NCBI GenBank assembly: GCA_032207245.1
Contig: CM063510.1
Coordinates: 45,138,239-45,202,238 of the forward strand
Reading direction: 5' to 3'
Origin: Pardosa pseudoannulata
Lineage: Eukaryota > Arthropoda > Arachnida > Araneae > Lycosidae
Length of the DNA stretch: 64,000 nucleotides
The notes under the pieces were generated by a model. The model was not told where the DNA came from and made no database searches. It saw nothing but the letters and a program-made list of their open reading frames with translations. A program made the translations under genes and the position numbers. Below, one piece after another: positions 39,351 to 52,360 of the stretch; position 1 is the first letter of the stretch, and the number at the start of each line of letters is the position of its first letter.

Positions 39351-39626
39351 GTGGAAAAATGATGGGAGGCATGGAAGGTGGGATAAGAGTACCAACCATA
39401 ATATGGACTAATAAAGTAGCTTCACGAGAAATAGATACAATGACTTCACAAATGGATATTTTCCCAACCATAATGGAAATGGTTGGAATACCACTGCCAA
39501 AGGATCGCATTATAGATGGTAAATCTCTTGTTCCACTCTTGGAAAGAAATACAAACAATATACATAGAATTATCTTCCATTATTGTGGAAAATTCATTCA
39601 TGCAGCCACTTATATACCAGATAAAG
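39351..39626 (+). CDS. STS: Steryl-sulfatase-like arylsulfatase, exon 4
   Basis: 276 bases after TTTTTTTTAATAG, ending at GTAAGA, phase 1 both sides; residues 357-448. GGKMMGGMEGGIRVPTIIW carries Lys359, equivalent to active-site Lys368 of human STS, and the conserved EGGIRVP strand. SQMDIFPTIMEMVGIPLPKD and RIIDGKSLVPLLE match the conserved MDIFPT and IIDG(R/K)-L-PLL blocks of the family. Confidence 0.94.
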
Positions 39627-39895
39627 GTAAGAAATTTTTTCTTAGCTTAAATTATCTAAAGAGTTGTTATTTTATAGGAAATTAAAATAGAGAAAATTAT
39701 ATTAGTCATAATTTAAAAAGAAAAACTGAATAACTAATAAGATATCAGGTACAGTTTCTTTTTGGATATCTTTTAACTCAAATTGTTTAGAACAATATTT
39801 TTCCCATGTCCAAAACTGGCTTGAAAAGAGTCTGATCTAATACCAAATACTATAATCTAGTGACATTTTAGGTTAAATTTTTTAATTGGTATAGA

Positions 39896-40867
39896 CAGGG
39901 TATCTGCCAAAATAAAATTTTTCAAATCCATGACTTTCCCTGATTTTAGAAGATTATTTTACATGATTTTAAAAATCTTTTGTTAAAGTGTATATGAATA
40001 AAACTTCTGATGTACATACAAATAAAATGTATGCTTATAGAGAAATTACAAGAATTTATGATAAAAAATACTTTATAAATGTTATATATATATAAATAAA
40101 TTGTTGTAGTATCTACATACCTAAGTTTAATCATATAGCAATTTTCTGAATGCAATAAAAAAATTTCCCATTTGAATTCAGGGTACTTAGGTATTATCGA
40201 GGTGACCATGAATAATACCCAATTACAATTTACAACCCCGGGTCAGATTCTCGGATATAAATGTGGATGGTGGTGGTGGTGGGGGGGGGGTCTAGCAGAC
40301 CAAATATACAAGTGAGAGAGAAGCCTACCCTTGTCTTGCCTCATTAACACATGAGAAAAAAAAACTGATTGAATCGTACTACTGAGATAAAAATATTTGA
40401 CCCTTCTGGTGCAGTGTATTCTGCCATAATGAGTATCTTCAACGGTTTCGCTTCTCACAACGAAATATACACACGATCACTGGCTTGGTCAAGGACGTTC
40501 TGATATCATCCCATTCCCTTCCTCTCCTTTATCACATCACAGGCCGATGTGTACTTTTTTTCTTTTCAACCATCAGCAAATCATACGTAACGAGACCCTG
40601 GTCATCTTGAGCAACTGTCTAACCACGCAGTTAAGGTGCCATAATATGTCACTTGTTTCAGTGTACAAAGAATAGATGAATAGGAGTCCAGCACTATGGA
40701 CAAAAGGGAGAAGTATGTAGCCACTTCCGTTCAGAAAAAAAATTCACTTGCAGACGCATTTTTTTTTTTTTTTTTTTTAATTGGTAGCTTAGCGGATCTA
40801 TGACTTCCCATTACTTTTACTCATTTTACTTAGAAAATCATGACTTTCCAGGTGCGCAGAAACCGTG
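39896..40867 (-). mobile_element. Nonautonomous hAT-like element, copy 3, with its middle replaced
   Basis: The ends (CAGGGTATCTGC left, inverted CACGGTTTCTGC right) and flanking TATAGA on both sides (39890-39895 and 40868-40873) mark an insertion. The parts 39896-40226 and about 40763-40867 match copies at 7257 and 29869. The intervening 40230-40762 does not: it is a GC-richer block with a GGTGGTGGTGGTGG and poly-G run at about 40266-40290, and replaces about 370 bp of the element. Confidence 0.75.
40230..40762 (+). other. Foreign block inside the hAT-like copy
   Basis: About 530 bp of higher GC content, with no similarity to the hAT-like copies and no domain in its open frames. It includes a short GGT/G-run. 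Its left edge CCCGGGTC and right edge before a 20-base T run do not form recognisable inverted ends. It could be a captured fragment or an LTR remnant. Confidence 0.4.
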
Positions 40868-42401
40868 TATAGATGCTTTTAAAAAAGAAATCAAAATACA
40901 TTTTTGGAATACCATTATTTAAATTACAAGTACATTAAATGAAATAATATATGTGAAGATAACTAATATGCAAAGGTAAAACAGTTTATTTATTCTTCAC
41001 AACAAAAATAAGATGGTCCTCCTTGTTTATGTTGTTGAAAATGTATTTAAGAAGCATAAATTACAATGATTTTTGCTGGATGTTTCAGTGAGAGGCTAAA
41101 ATAAAATGTAACTAGGCAGTATCTAACTTTTATTTCAAAAGTAAAAATTAACTTTATACAAAAATTTATTATAACAAATTACATTATGCAGTATAGACAT
41201 TATTTCCTGATACTAGATTTAAGAAAAAAAGAAAAATCCTGCTCATTGTACATCATGGCAAAAATTCATTAGAAGAAAAATTATGTAATAAAATATTTTA
41301 CATTGTAGAGAGCCAGCTGTACTTAAAATTAATCTTTACAAAATAAAAATGTGTTCATTTAATGCCATTCATCAATTGAGACTATACTTAAATTTATCAG
41401 ATTTTACTCAGATGAATTACATTACAATTTTTTAACATACAAAAGTAAAATGTTTACAATACCTGTACAATAATGACAATATATTTACATAAAGAGAACA
41501 ACATGCAAAGCCATTTACAATGCAGACAACTAATCAGGTGCTTGTGAAAATGGTTAATGCTATGTAATGTGAATGAACTTACTTAAAATGATAGATACCT
41601 ACCCATGAATAGAATTTAAATTAAAATGACATTTCTGATGAAGCTGCAATTGTAAGTAACTTTGCAAGTAAGTCCATATATAAATGAACACTCAACCAAA
41701 AATCAATCAAACCAGGATTATGACTTTGAAAGTTAAAAGAGAAACTTCCTTCATTCTATTGAAAAAAGAGAAAAATTATCTATGACAAACTAAAGTAACC
41801 ATAGCATTTATTAAGCCACTTTTTCTGTGTAAAAATGTTCTACTCCAGAATTATAACTTTTACAGTTTGCTTATGAGAAAAAAATTAGAATAGTAAATTT
41901 TGCTACATTAGTTTGTTCAGCCAATTATTTTAAGAATTAAGATTTTAAATTAGTTATAAATTCTGAACCTCTAATAATTGACTATCATTTCAACTTAAAA
42001 TTTTTAATATTTTTTAAGAGTAAAAGAAAACTGCATTCAAAATATGTTAATTTTGTATATTTTAATAGAATGTAACTTATTGACAAATATCTATTTCAGT
42101 ATATGAAAGTAAAACAATGAATTCAATAAGCATTCTTCTATAATATTTATTGTTTTAAAACTATTAAGAACTTTTAACATAAGTAACAAATTAAATTTTA
42201 AAAAAGATGCAAGAAAACTTCTGAAGTTTCACTGAAAGATGAAGAAATTAAACATAAAGTAATTAAAAGTGACAACTCATATAAAAGCTTTTCCAAGACT
42301 AATGAAATATTAAAATTTCTCACAGTAGTAAGTTATTTTTAAAAAACATGTGAAATGAAATATTACAATTCTGTACTTTTATGTAAAATTGTCTTTAACA
42401 G

Positions 42402-42745
42402 GTAACAAGTGGAAAATTCACTGGATCACACCTAAATTTATACCTGGCACAGACAGGTGCCCTTATGTATGCCACTGTTTTGGAGACTTTATAGTTCACC
42501 ACAATCCTCCATTGCTATATGATCTTGAGAATGACCTTTCAGAATCACATCCCATTGATGTAACATCCAACAAAATATATTCAGAAATAATATCTATAGT
42601 AAATAATGCTAGAAGAGAACATGAAGAGTCAGTAAAAAATGTAACTGATCAATTTAGTTTTTCAAACACAGTTTGGAAGCCTTGGCTACAACCATGCTGT
42701 AACTTTCCACTTTGTAAATGTGCAGATCCTGAATTTGCAACATGA
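42402..42745 (+). CDS. STS: Steryl-sulfatase-like arylsulfatase, exon 5 (C-terminus)
   Basis: The last exon follows TTTAACAG and runs to a TGA stop at 42743-42745; residues 449-562. CHCFGDFIVHHNPPLLYDLE, NVTDQFSFSNTVWKPWLQPC and the closing CCNFPLCKC match the C-terminal block of STS-group enzymes, including the cysteine cluster near the end. NVT is a potential N-glycosylation site. The protein is complete, so this gene appears functional. Confidence 0.95.
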
Positions 42746-42901
42746 AAATATAATTTTTTAACAGTTTAAAAATTCCATCCATTATTTACCTGAAATAAGA
42801 TAAAAATTTTCAATATTATAAAAAAAAGGTAAAATTTATAGAAAGTTCAAGATAATTCCATATAAAATATTTTTATTATGATTATTTTGTATGAATTTCA
42901 C

Positions 42902-42907
42902 AATAAA
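42902..42907 (+). terminator. Candidate polyadenylation signal of the sulfatase gene
   Basis: AATAAA 157 bases after the stop, a normal distance for a short 3' UTR. A second hexamer occurs near 43010. Confidence 0.45.
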
Positions 42908-44996
42908 AAGTATGTTTATAGATTTGTGTTAAGAACTTATGTTAAACCTGCTAGGCTACATCTAGTACATCATTTTAACAATTCACATATATTTACATAT
43001 TTCACTAACAAATAAAATTAAGTTGATTTAATATCTTGCTCTGGAGCTGGACATCAGATACTACCAAAATATCTTCCTGATGTGTGCAAGTATATCTTTT
43101 CGAATGTACTTCATCATGGTGGCCACTAAATACAGAGGAGTAACCTGATATATTTGTAAAATTCCCTGACATTTCTCTAAATTTTTATCTAAACCTATGT
43201 CTCTATAAGAGTGATGTTCTTTTTTGCATATATATATAAAGTATAATTTTATGTATCCTGGCAGTTTTTTTTTTTTTAATCTAAATGCATAAATTCATCA
43301 CTTTTACATAACCCAAATAATATAAATTGATATACATATGAATAATGCAACTAAGAGCAGTAAATTTTTTTTCTTAAAACTGAACTGAGATGCCAAAAAT
43401 ATCTAAATAATGTTACATAAATAATTAATATTTTAAACAATTAACCTTAAAATAAAAATAGAAAATGACCCTACTGATTTCTTTAAAGCTGTTTAATAAA
43501 ATATAAAATTACCTTATTTTTAATTGAAACATTTAAAATTTTAATCTTGGTAGTTTTTTCTCATTTGGCGACTGAAAAAAAAAATTTTCCTAGAGTTTTT
43601 TAAATTTTTAGAAAATTTACTTTTTATGGAATTCTGAAAAATACCCTAATATTTTCCAGAATCAAAAAACCCTTATCCATGTAGCCACACTGTTCATATA
43701 TATCAGAAAATTGCAGTGGATCAGAACTCGCAGATGGATTTTGTAACTGCAAACTTATTTTTAAGACTCAACTATGGTTTGGTTTGGAGCACTATGGTCT
43801 ACTTTTCTGCAACATGAGGGTTAATGAGACAGGAACCTACTGCTCAAAGCCGATTCTGAATGGATACAAACATCCATGCCACAGCAGGATTTGAACCCAT
43901 GAACTCCGGTAACAAAGATCAGGGCTCTAATCATTCAGCACTAAGACTCAAGTATGAGCTGTTTGCTCAGGAATCAACATACAAATTAAGAATTTTATTA
44001 TACAATTAGGTTTACTTTATCTTTCATTGCATAAACTAAGAATTTTTGGATTTCTTATGCAACTAGTGTAGAAGTTTAGCTTGTCCTTCTTGACAACTTT
44101 TTATTGTTAATTGCAAACAATTTGATAACTATTTTGCTAAGCCAAAAAAAGGTCACCAAATCTTCAAAAATAAAAGAAAGAAAATATGTAATGCCAATAA
44201 ACTTTAAAGAAATTTTAAACAAAAAATTTAAATTAATGGGAAGGGAGAAGCAAACTTTTGAAAATGTGCCAAGAAAACAGTAAGGCTGAAGCAGATACAC
44301 TAATCGTGTAAAAAAACATAAGATACATATGCATGAAATGTTCTTGTCCAGAGGTGTAACCGATCCTCTCTACCTCTGCAATTCTCAAAATAGATATTGT
44401 GATAAAAAAAAAAGGTTTGAGAGCTGTTAGTATAGCACTATAAAGAGATTTAATTGGAAAACATTTCACCCATTCATAACAAATTTAGTGTTATATTCAA
44501 ACATTACCATTTTTTTTTCATTTGTTTATTTTGGCTTATATACAGGTTTTAAATTTTGGATTAATTTTTAAACAAAAATGCACTTCTTACCTATACACAA
44601 TAAATAAAATTTTTATCTTTTTTTTAGAGGGGGGGGTGAGGAGAGAGAGTTTAAAGGATGATAGATATATTATAGCAATATACAGGAATAATGTAAAATT
44701 TTTAAATTCTGTAATTTAGTTGTAATGCTTTTAATAAAGCAAATTTTTAAATCTTAATATAAAGGAAGCTAAGTAGATAGCACAAGGGACTAGAGCCCCA
44801 GGGTGGATTAAAAAATTAGTGGATTTTCCAACACAATATCATAAATGCATAACAAGGTATTCAGCCTAAAGAAAGGATAAAATATAATAACACAAATTTA
44901 TAATGTAGCACTGTTTTACAAATTACAGAAATCAGTGTGAACGTATTCATAACCATATTTAATTGGATGCGTCTACCCATTTTATCTTTTGTTATC
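42908..44996 (+). other. Intergenic gap between converging genes
   Basis: AT-rich DNA with a SINE family 1 copy at 43777-43941. No other gene, RNA or repeat was recognised. Confidence 0.55.
43777..43941 (-). mobile_element. tRNA-derived SINE, family 1, inverted copy
   Basis: Its reverse complement matches the SINE at 27107, from the B-box-containing GGGTTCAAATCC to the CCAAACCAAACC tail. Flanks TAAGACTCAACTATG and TAAGACTCAAGTATG (43762-43776, 43942-43956) are a 15-bp target duplication with one mismatch. The head is diverged. Confidence 0.85.
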
Positions 44997-45002
44997 TTTA
45001 TT
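44997..45002 (-). terminator. Candidate polyadenylation signal of the C19orf47-like gene
   Basis: AATAAA on the minus strand, 370 bases after the stop at 45372. Plausible only. Confidence 0.35.
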
Positions 45003-45371
45003 TCTATTATTAATTTTATATCCATAACAAGTTGGCACAGTAACAGAAAACTGAAAAAAATTTTATATAAGCAAATCGTATTATACATATAACTATTGAG
45101 ATTCCATAATAAAAGGTAATTTAATTATTGTTCAGGAAGTTTGTATGCTTTACTGGCTGAGAATAGCATTTCATTGTGCATCTTGTTACATATTAACACC
45201 AGTAATAACAGTGAGCAAGTGCATCTAATAATCTTGCATTTTTAATTTTAATGTATATAATTGTTAAAAATGTGAATACTTTAAAAAAATTCAAAATGAA
45301 ATAGACTGGATGTTCATCCTAATTTTAATTTTATATAAGGTCTTAGCTAGAAGAAAAAGAAAGAAAAATAC

Positions 45372-45517
45372 TTACTTTCCTAACCTGTCAAATACAGTGG
45401 AAGTCTTCTTAATCCCTTTGGCAGCATTTAACAAGACTTTTGTCCTTGTTAAGTTCCGGGAATCAATTTTTCCACCAAGTCTACTGCGAACGCCTGCTTT
45501 CCTAACCAGGTTATTGC
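45372..45517 (-). CDS. C19orf47: C19orf47-like SAM-domain protein, exon 9 (C-terminus)
   Basis: The last exon follows TTTATTTAG (acceptor 45519-45518) and ends at TAA 45374-45372. It encodes SNNLVRKAGVRSRLGGK and ends KTSTVFDRLGK, with two copies of the R-L-G motif repeated through this protein. The stop codon lies inside GAAA|GTAAGT, a strong donor-like site, so some transcripts might splice on instead of stopping (see findings). Phase agrees with exon 8. Confidence 0.8.
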
Positions 45518-46733
45518 CTAAATAAGTAAATTTTTTTAAAAAAAATTGGTGTACAAAATGCAAAAGGCATAGAATGTTATTTCAAATATATTATGTCATA
45601 ATAAAAACAAGAAAAATTATTTGAAATAGTTTTTAATGAATATCAATGAAATTGTAATTTTTTTCTTTTAAAATTTATCTGATATGAATTTATGTAAAAA
45701 AATTTTAATTTAGATTTTTAATGATTTGTAAAAATTTTAAATTATGGAATTACAAGATGCCACTTTTTTACATTATTATTAACATACATTCATATGACAA
45801 AACTTAATACATAATTGAAACAGTAACCTAAAATACAAATATTTTATCAAAACTTTAAAAATATTCCATTTTTACTCAAACATGCCTGCCAACCAGATAA
45901 AAAAAGAAATGTAGGGTGGGAGCAATGTCTTTCCTTATTTATTTACAACCATTCATAAATAACAGTTTTCTCTGCAATACATTTCAATGCAATAACTACA
46001 TTTTATGACTTCATAATTTAATAAACTTGCCCTTGAGCAATTACAGATTTCACAATGTTCACATGGGGTTAAAAAGTTGCATGATTAAAACATAGACAAA
46101 AAAAACTTTATAAATTGAGAATAGAAGTAAGAAACATATATTTTTTTCAACATTGATTGATAAAAATATTTACGATAACAGCAATATTAGCAAGTTAATT
46201 ACTGGTATACTATTTTGAATGCTAAAATAAGAGAAACAGTAATAGCATTTTATTTCTATCATTTACACAGTTTTGCTAAAAAAATGTTCTTATGTTGTAA
46301 GGAAAATATTAAATGTGTCAAACTCTACTCTCAAAATTGTATAAAAAAGGTGGTTAAAGGTGTAAAGAACATTTTTTAAAAGGCAATGTTTTACAAAATG
46401 TGTAAAAGTTGGTACGTATGCACTTATATTAATGAAATGTACCTTACATAGGTTAACAGTAACCAATAGAAAAATGAATACAAGTTTTTGACTAATAAAT
46501 TAAGTAAAATAATATTTTCATTCTTGAATAAAAATATGTATCAATGAGTTTCTAAAAAGTTTTATGGCAGTAATATACTCCCAGAAAATAGTTTGGGACA
46601 ATGACATATTAAAAAGTTATATATGTATAAAATTTCAAATTTTATAAATTCTATTCATTTGATCTTAATAAATAATCTTTTACTTCCCTCTCCTCAACAA
46701 AAAAGTACAAAGTAAAAATTCATAAATACTCAC

Positions 46734-46877
46734 TAAAAATCCCTTGAGATCCATTAAAGGGCTTTTTCTTTGCAGAACTTGATTGAAGAATATTATTAAT
46801 TCTATTTAAACTAACAGTTTTTGCCGTAGTTTTTGGCCCTTGTGATAGAGGTTTTATTACTGTTCTTGATGAACTTC
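46734..46877 (-). CDS. C19orf47: C19orf47-like SAM-domain protein, exon 8
   Basis: 144 bases between an AG (46879-46878) and a GTGAGT donor (46733), phase 1 both ends. The product is basic and serine-rich (SSSRTVIKPLSQGPKTTAKT) with no fold evident, in the disordered C-terminal half. Confidence 0.8.
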
Positions 46878-47438
46878 CTACAATACACAAACAGTATTTC
46901 ATCACAATGTGAACACAAAAGATAAAAATTCAAAATTATACAACATATTTTTTTGGTATTATCAATATATTTTTTTAACAATTTTAAAATCAGTAGAAAA
47001 TAATATTTTCAAATAAAATTCTATATGTAACTAAACTTATTCTAAAAGATAAATTACTGAAGAAATAAGAGAGCAATATTAATTACAAATACTGAAAAGC
47101 ATTTTTCTGATGACTTTAATTTGCAATTTTAAATACTATAATTCATATACATATATACATATATTAATACCAAAGGTCAAAATGTTTATTCTTATTAACT
47201 TAAGATTAATTTAATAAATCTTTGATTTAAATTCAAATATGAAATGTGTGATAGTTTTATCACTTGTACTGGTTTTCTCCTATACAACTCATTTTTTTAA
47301 TTGATGCCTCATATTCACAAATGAATACATATATAACTATATTGATATAACTGATGAGATATACTACATTTTATTATTTTAAAAATATTAATGGAATTTT
47401 TTCATTAATGTATTTTAGAGAATATAAAACTTATTTAC

Positions 47439-47607
47439 CAGAAGAAATGACACGATTATTCCCAGTTGTTATTTTCAAGACACCCTGATACTGAAGAGGT
47501 GGACCCAATCTTTGTACTTTATTTGTTTCTCCCATAACTGTGGATGTGGGAGTATCATCTGAAGTATTTTTGCTAGATGGTCCCAACCGCTTAAATACTG
47601 ATGATGA
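47439..47607 (-). CDS. C19orf47: C19orf47-like SAM-domain protein, exon 7
   Basis: 169 bases, phase 0 in and phase 1 out, with TTTCAG and GTAAAT. It contains two R-L-G motifs, SVFKRLGPSS and KVQRLGPPLQYQGVLK. The LQYQGVLK wording resembles LQYAGVLK of the vertebrate protein, which I recall. Confidence 0.85.
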
Positions 47608-47732
47608 CTGAAATAATGTTTAAATATTATAGTAAGGTATAACATTAATCTGAAGTAATTTAAATAAAGCACTGTAACTGAAAATCCAGCTTTAAAAATA
47701 AATTCAACAAACAATGAATAAATCTAAGAGCA

Positions 47733-48504
47733 CAGGGTTGGAAAAAAATCATGATTTTTTTTAAAAAATAAAAAAAATCAGATTTTCTTTATTTAAATCG
47801 GATTTTTTTATTTTTTTCTGAATACTTTTTTTCTGAATTTAATTGTTGTTTTTATGTTTTTTGCAATATACATAGAATAGTTTGTTATAAGAAGTCACAT
47901 CTTATCTATCTAGTATATTCTGCACACTGATTACCTAAACTTAAATATATAAATTTTAAACTAAATACATTCTATTATTTTGTCATTGGATAGTGCAAAC
48001 TCAATAAGATGTCAATTAAAAGAACAAATTAATTATTCTTTTAATGCAAACTATTTATTTAAAAAAACAAATCACAATTATTTTAATATTTTTTTAAGTA
48101 CCGAATTATGGATTTAATTGTTTCAATAAAAACACTAGTTTTGATGATTTATCCACTCCTCATTGGTTACGAAGGCTAGAATGAACGATACCAAAAGAAG
48201 GAAACTGTCTTTCCATTCCAGCAGACGAAGCCACGACTATTGTTATTTGGTAGACAAACTGGATTTCAGTTCTCTTTACCTCCCATTACATAAAATGAAT
48301 TCAACCAGTCATAATCAATCATTGTACTACCCATGCTACATATTTTCTGATAACAACCCCTAAATTCTTGGAAAGCACATGCTATCTATTGACACTTATT
48401 TACTTATTGGTATTACTGTGCTGACTGATTCTCAGTTCTCCTGTCTTTGGAATATAGGTTTTAAAAGAAGTGAAAAAAAAATGATTTAAATCATGCCAAC
48501 CCTG
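47733..48504 (+). mobile_element. hAT-type element, 772 bp
   Basis: Ends CAGGGTTGG and CCAACCCTG are perfectly inverted over 9 bp. Internal GATTTAAATC and AAAAAATC runs next to both ends match the hAT element at 27912-29024. No clear 8-bp duplication remains. A 66-codon frame at 48163 has no recognised domain. It lies in the intron between exons 6 and 7. Confidence 0.7.
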
Positions 48505-49233
48505 GCATGACATCACTTTAATTTAAATTTATTTAATAGGTTTTAGTAACATGTACATAAAAAGAGACCAATACTGAAGTTATGATTCATGGCTATTGTT
48601 TTATAGTATAAAATGTCTTGAAAGTTTACATTATAATGCCAGTGAAGAAAAGATAAAAAAAAAAGGCTAACTTCTGAAGGACAACAAAATACCATGAACA
48701 GAAGCCAAAAGTAAATTTAGACAACTTTTATATCAGCCTTAAATCTTTAAGGGCTATCTGATTGGAATAATGCCTGTAATCACTTAATCGAGTAAAAAAG
48801 AAGTAAAATTACTTATAGTAAAAGAATTGTAATTATAAAAACAAACTTTATAAATAAATGTTTGACTCATAATAGTCAAAGAAATCTACATTGAATCTTT
48901 AATGAATAAACAAAATGTTTTAAGTAATGCAATGTTATTCTTGTATACGAATGAGACAGTGTGGTTTTTTTCAATTAAACAATACAAAAACACTACAGAA
49001 TATATTTACTAAATACCATCTTGATATGCACACACAACTTCCTTCAAACAATAATAGGAGGTAAAGTGTAAATAAAACATGAATTTATTAACTGCAAATT
49101 ACTTTAAAATATTTACATAAACCTTAGTGTTACAAGTTACAATATATATATATATAGATTACACTTTTTAATAGATATTTATTTTACTATAATTATTGTA
49201 GCCACTTGTTAACTAATGATCTCTCTCTCTCTG

Positions 49234-49265
<32 letters not shown>

Positions 49266-49380
49266 AATGTCTAATAAAAGTTAAAATGCTATGAAAAGAA
49301 ATTTCTAGTATGCATTGGTCTGTGTAAAATTAGATTGACAAATAAATATCTTACATGAAACACAAGAATTTATTTATTAC

Positions 49381-49448
49381 CTTATTAGAATCAGTAGAGC
49401 TACTAACTGCACTATCACCAAGACGAGAAAATACAGATCTTTTTGAAC
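49381..49448 (-). CDS. C19orf47: C19orf47-like SAM-domain protein, exon 6
   Basis: 68 bases, phase 1 in and phase 0 out, with TTTTTTTAG and GTAATA. It encodes GSKRSVFSRLGDSAVSSST, carrying the first R-L-G motif (SVFSRLG), as in vertebrate C19orf47, where SVFDRLG and VFSRLG occur at this place. Confidence 0.85.
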
Positions 49449-49960
49449 CTAAAAAAAGTAATAGATAAACTGTGCAAAATATTTTACGTTCTGACAATAT
49501 ATGTATTGCAATTAATCAACAAATAAAGCCTTAAATATACTCCTTGTTATCCCTTTTAATGGGATCATAAAAACTCACTTTCTTCTAAAGAAATATCACT
49601 CTGTAATTTTTATTAATTTGTCTTAATAGGTAATTACTAAGTGCATTACTGAAAACCATATACAATTAGATTAATAAAGGGTACCAAAAATGAATTCCTA
49701 AGAGGAAAAAAAATCAAATTTTCATTAGTTGCTTAAGATAGTTATATACATTTATAATACCATAAAATTTTTGCTCACTAGCAGTATAAGTTGGTTTATT
49801 TTGCATTTAAATTTATGAAAAAATCCATTCTAACCTATTTAAAAATAAACTCAATGCATTATCACTCTTAAAAATGAAGTTTAAAATAAATATTTGTTTC
49901 TCTGATAGTTGACTCGCTACTAGTTCACCAATCTTCAAAGTCACAGCATATAGAAAACTC

Positions 49961-49965
<5 letters not shown>

Positions 49966-50007
<42 letters not shown>
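49966..50007 (+). repeat. (TA)n microsatellite
   Basis: A simple TA run in the exon 5-6 intron. Shorter (TA)n runs are at 49143-49156 and 49230-49265. Confidence 0.9.
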
Positions 50008-50015
<8 letters not shown>

Positions 50016-50116
50016 GGTCATACTAATATTATCCTGTTTTACCATACAAACTGGCATGATTGCAAATCACCCATCGTATACTCCCTGTTACAACATATAT
50101 ATATGAAATGATCCAG

Positions 50117-50448
50117 TGTTAAGGCGAATGGAAAACAGTCTATATTGATAATAATAAGTTTATTCAATCATAGTTCCATTTGAAAGCAACTCCCACCATT
50201 TTCATTTTTCGTGGCGAAGCTAAGCGTGGAATAGGTGTTGACTGCAACCTGTCCATGCGCTGACTGACTCTTATCTGTTTGCAAACTCAAACTCATAAAA
50301 TTCTTCCAAAATGCTTCCGCTTGACCAGATTATCCTAAAAGCTTACGTAAGTGTTGGTCTTTTTCATTTGTTTTATTATTTTAAAAAAATTCCCTTTTAA
50401 ACATCGCTTATAACTCACGTAATTTTTAACTACCCCTTTTTTAGACCT

Positions 50449-50452
<4 letters not shown>
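50117..50452 (-). mobile_element. Solo-LTR candidate, family D, copy 2
   Basis: On the minus strand it starts TGTCAGGTCTAAAAAA and ends CGCCTTAACA, a TG...CA structure shared with 14057-14315. AATAAA occurs near its 3' end (about 50157). A TA microsatellite abuts its right edge directly, as with copy 1. Confidence 0.5.
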
Positions 50453-50486
<34 letters not shown>

Positions 50487-50585
50487 ATGCTTGCATTACA
50501 GATAACACAGAATGTCTCTACAGTAAGTACAGTTATAATCCAAAATAATCCTGCCCCTCAAACTTTGCTTTTCTCTATATTTAGG

Positions 50586-50667
<82 letters not shown>

Positions 50668-50668
50668 T
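50452..50668 (+). repeat. Two (TA)n microsatellites with a short spacer
   Basis: TA runs occupy 50452-50479 and 50589-50657, the second continuing into (CA)n. The 110-bp spacer has no recognised feature. Confidence 0.9.
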
Positions 50669-52360
50669 TACAAATACTATTGAAATTTGGCACTTTGTAA
50701 GTGGGTACAATTTTATATATTTTTGAACACGTAAAATGCAAGCCATTTTATGTATCAAGCAACTGAGATAATGGTGTCCCACTTTTCAAGACTGTTCTTT
50801 TATAAGCTGTGAAGATGGTAAATAGACTTAATTTTCCACAAAAATATAAGTAAATTACAGATGACATAGATATTGACTTTGTCAGATATCAGATCTAGAA
50901 TATCCAGTACCACCAGTCATCCAGATACAGATATCCAGAACTAATTTTTTAATTAAATTGTGTGCTGATTTTAAGATAAGTATATTTTATACATTATTCA
51001 AAAACATTTTAAATACTTCAAAATATAATTTACTAAATGTGTCTAAATATATGTATATTAAAAGTTCTACATAGAAAAAAATAACTTTAAACTTTAAATG
51101 TCCATTTCATTTGTATATGCAAAATAGCAATGTGAAGATACCAAATTTTAGACTTTGTGAATATATACTTAGCTGGTGAGTATTTTTATACAAAATGACA
51201 GGCTTAGTTATTTGATAAGATTACATTTAAAAAACAAATCTCTTCCAGAAACTCATTAAAGAACACCTTCTTGTTATCCAAGCTGGCAGTTATTTTCATA
51301 GTCCACTTTACTATGACCAAACTTTAGTAAAAAAGAATATTCACCTTTCACAATGAAGTTCAGTTTTAAAAATTATGAAATCATAAATTCTCATAAAGAG
51401 AAACCAGCTTATCTGGTCATCCCTTTTCATGATAATATTAGGTACATACATTCTTATTGATAGTAATTATTTTTGCTAAACCACCACATCAACCTTTCAA
51501 TATTTTTATCTACCACATTCCCCATAATTATTTTTTTTATTTAAAAAAAAATTGTTATATTTTCAAAATCCAATTTTTGACAAACAATAATGTGCTACTT
51601 TAAATTTCCACTTCTGGATATCCAATGATTTAGCCAGACAAATCAATATAGTCATAATGCTAAAATTTGTATAAGAAACACATAACTGGCACTCTCCATA
51701 AAACAGTATATCAGCTTAGATCTCATATAAAACATAAAACAACAAGCCAAATGCCATATAAAATATTAATAATAAGCTAAACATAGTCACCCCAATACAC
51801 TCATGCTAAAATTTGTTTCAGAAACAAACACTACTACCTTCTACATAAACCAGTATATTAATTTAGAATTTGTTAAAATATAAAATACAAGCCTTTGGCA
51901 TAAAAAATTTATTTCTCACCAACATGTGAAGCATCCAAGTTCAAATAGATTTACAAAATCTTCAAAAAGCAAAATTTTTAATCACTATATAGTAAAAAAA
52001 AAAAAAAAAAAGAAAAAGGTAGATAACATTTTTATATTATTAGCTTTTTATAAAGCAATTGAACTGCAAACAAATGCAAGTGGATATACATTGTATTAAT
52101 TAAAAGTTATGCTTAGAGTAAACATATCATAAATAATGCTAACCTTTTTCTACAAACTGATGAGCTTAAATTTTAAAAATCAGTCTAAATAAACTAATAC
52201 TCAACCTAATCATAATACTAATAAGTTTAACTAAACAAATAACACAATGATTTCTAGGTAACCTAATCCTAATTAAAAAGGAACCACAGCTAAATTTTTT
52301 TGGTTACAAAAAAATTATAAGATTTGTCTTTAAAAAAAAAAAAGATAAAGAGAAATGTAC

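Larger units (their letters stand above)
39627..42401 (+). other. Sulfatase intron 4
   Basis: Its first third is an interrupted hAT-like copy (39896-40867). The rest is AT-rich with no recognised feature. Confidence 0.6.
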
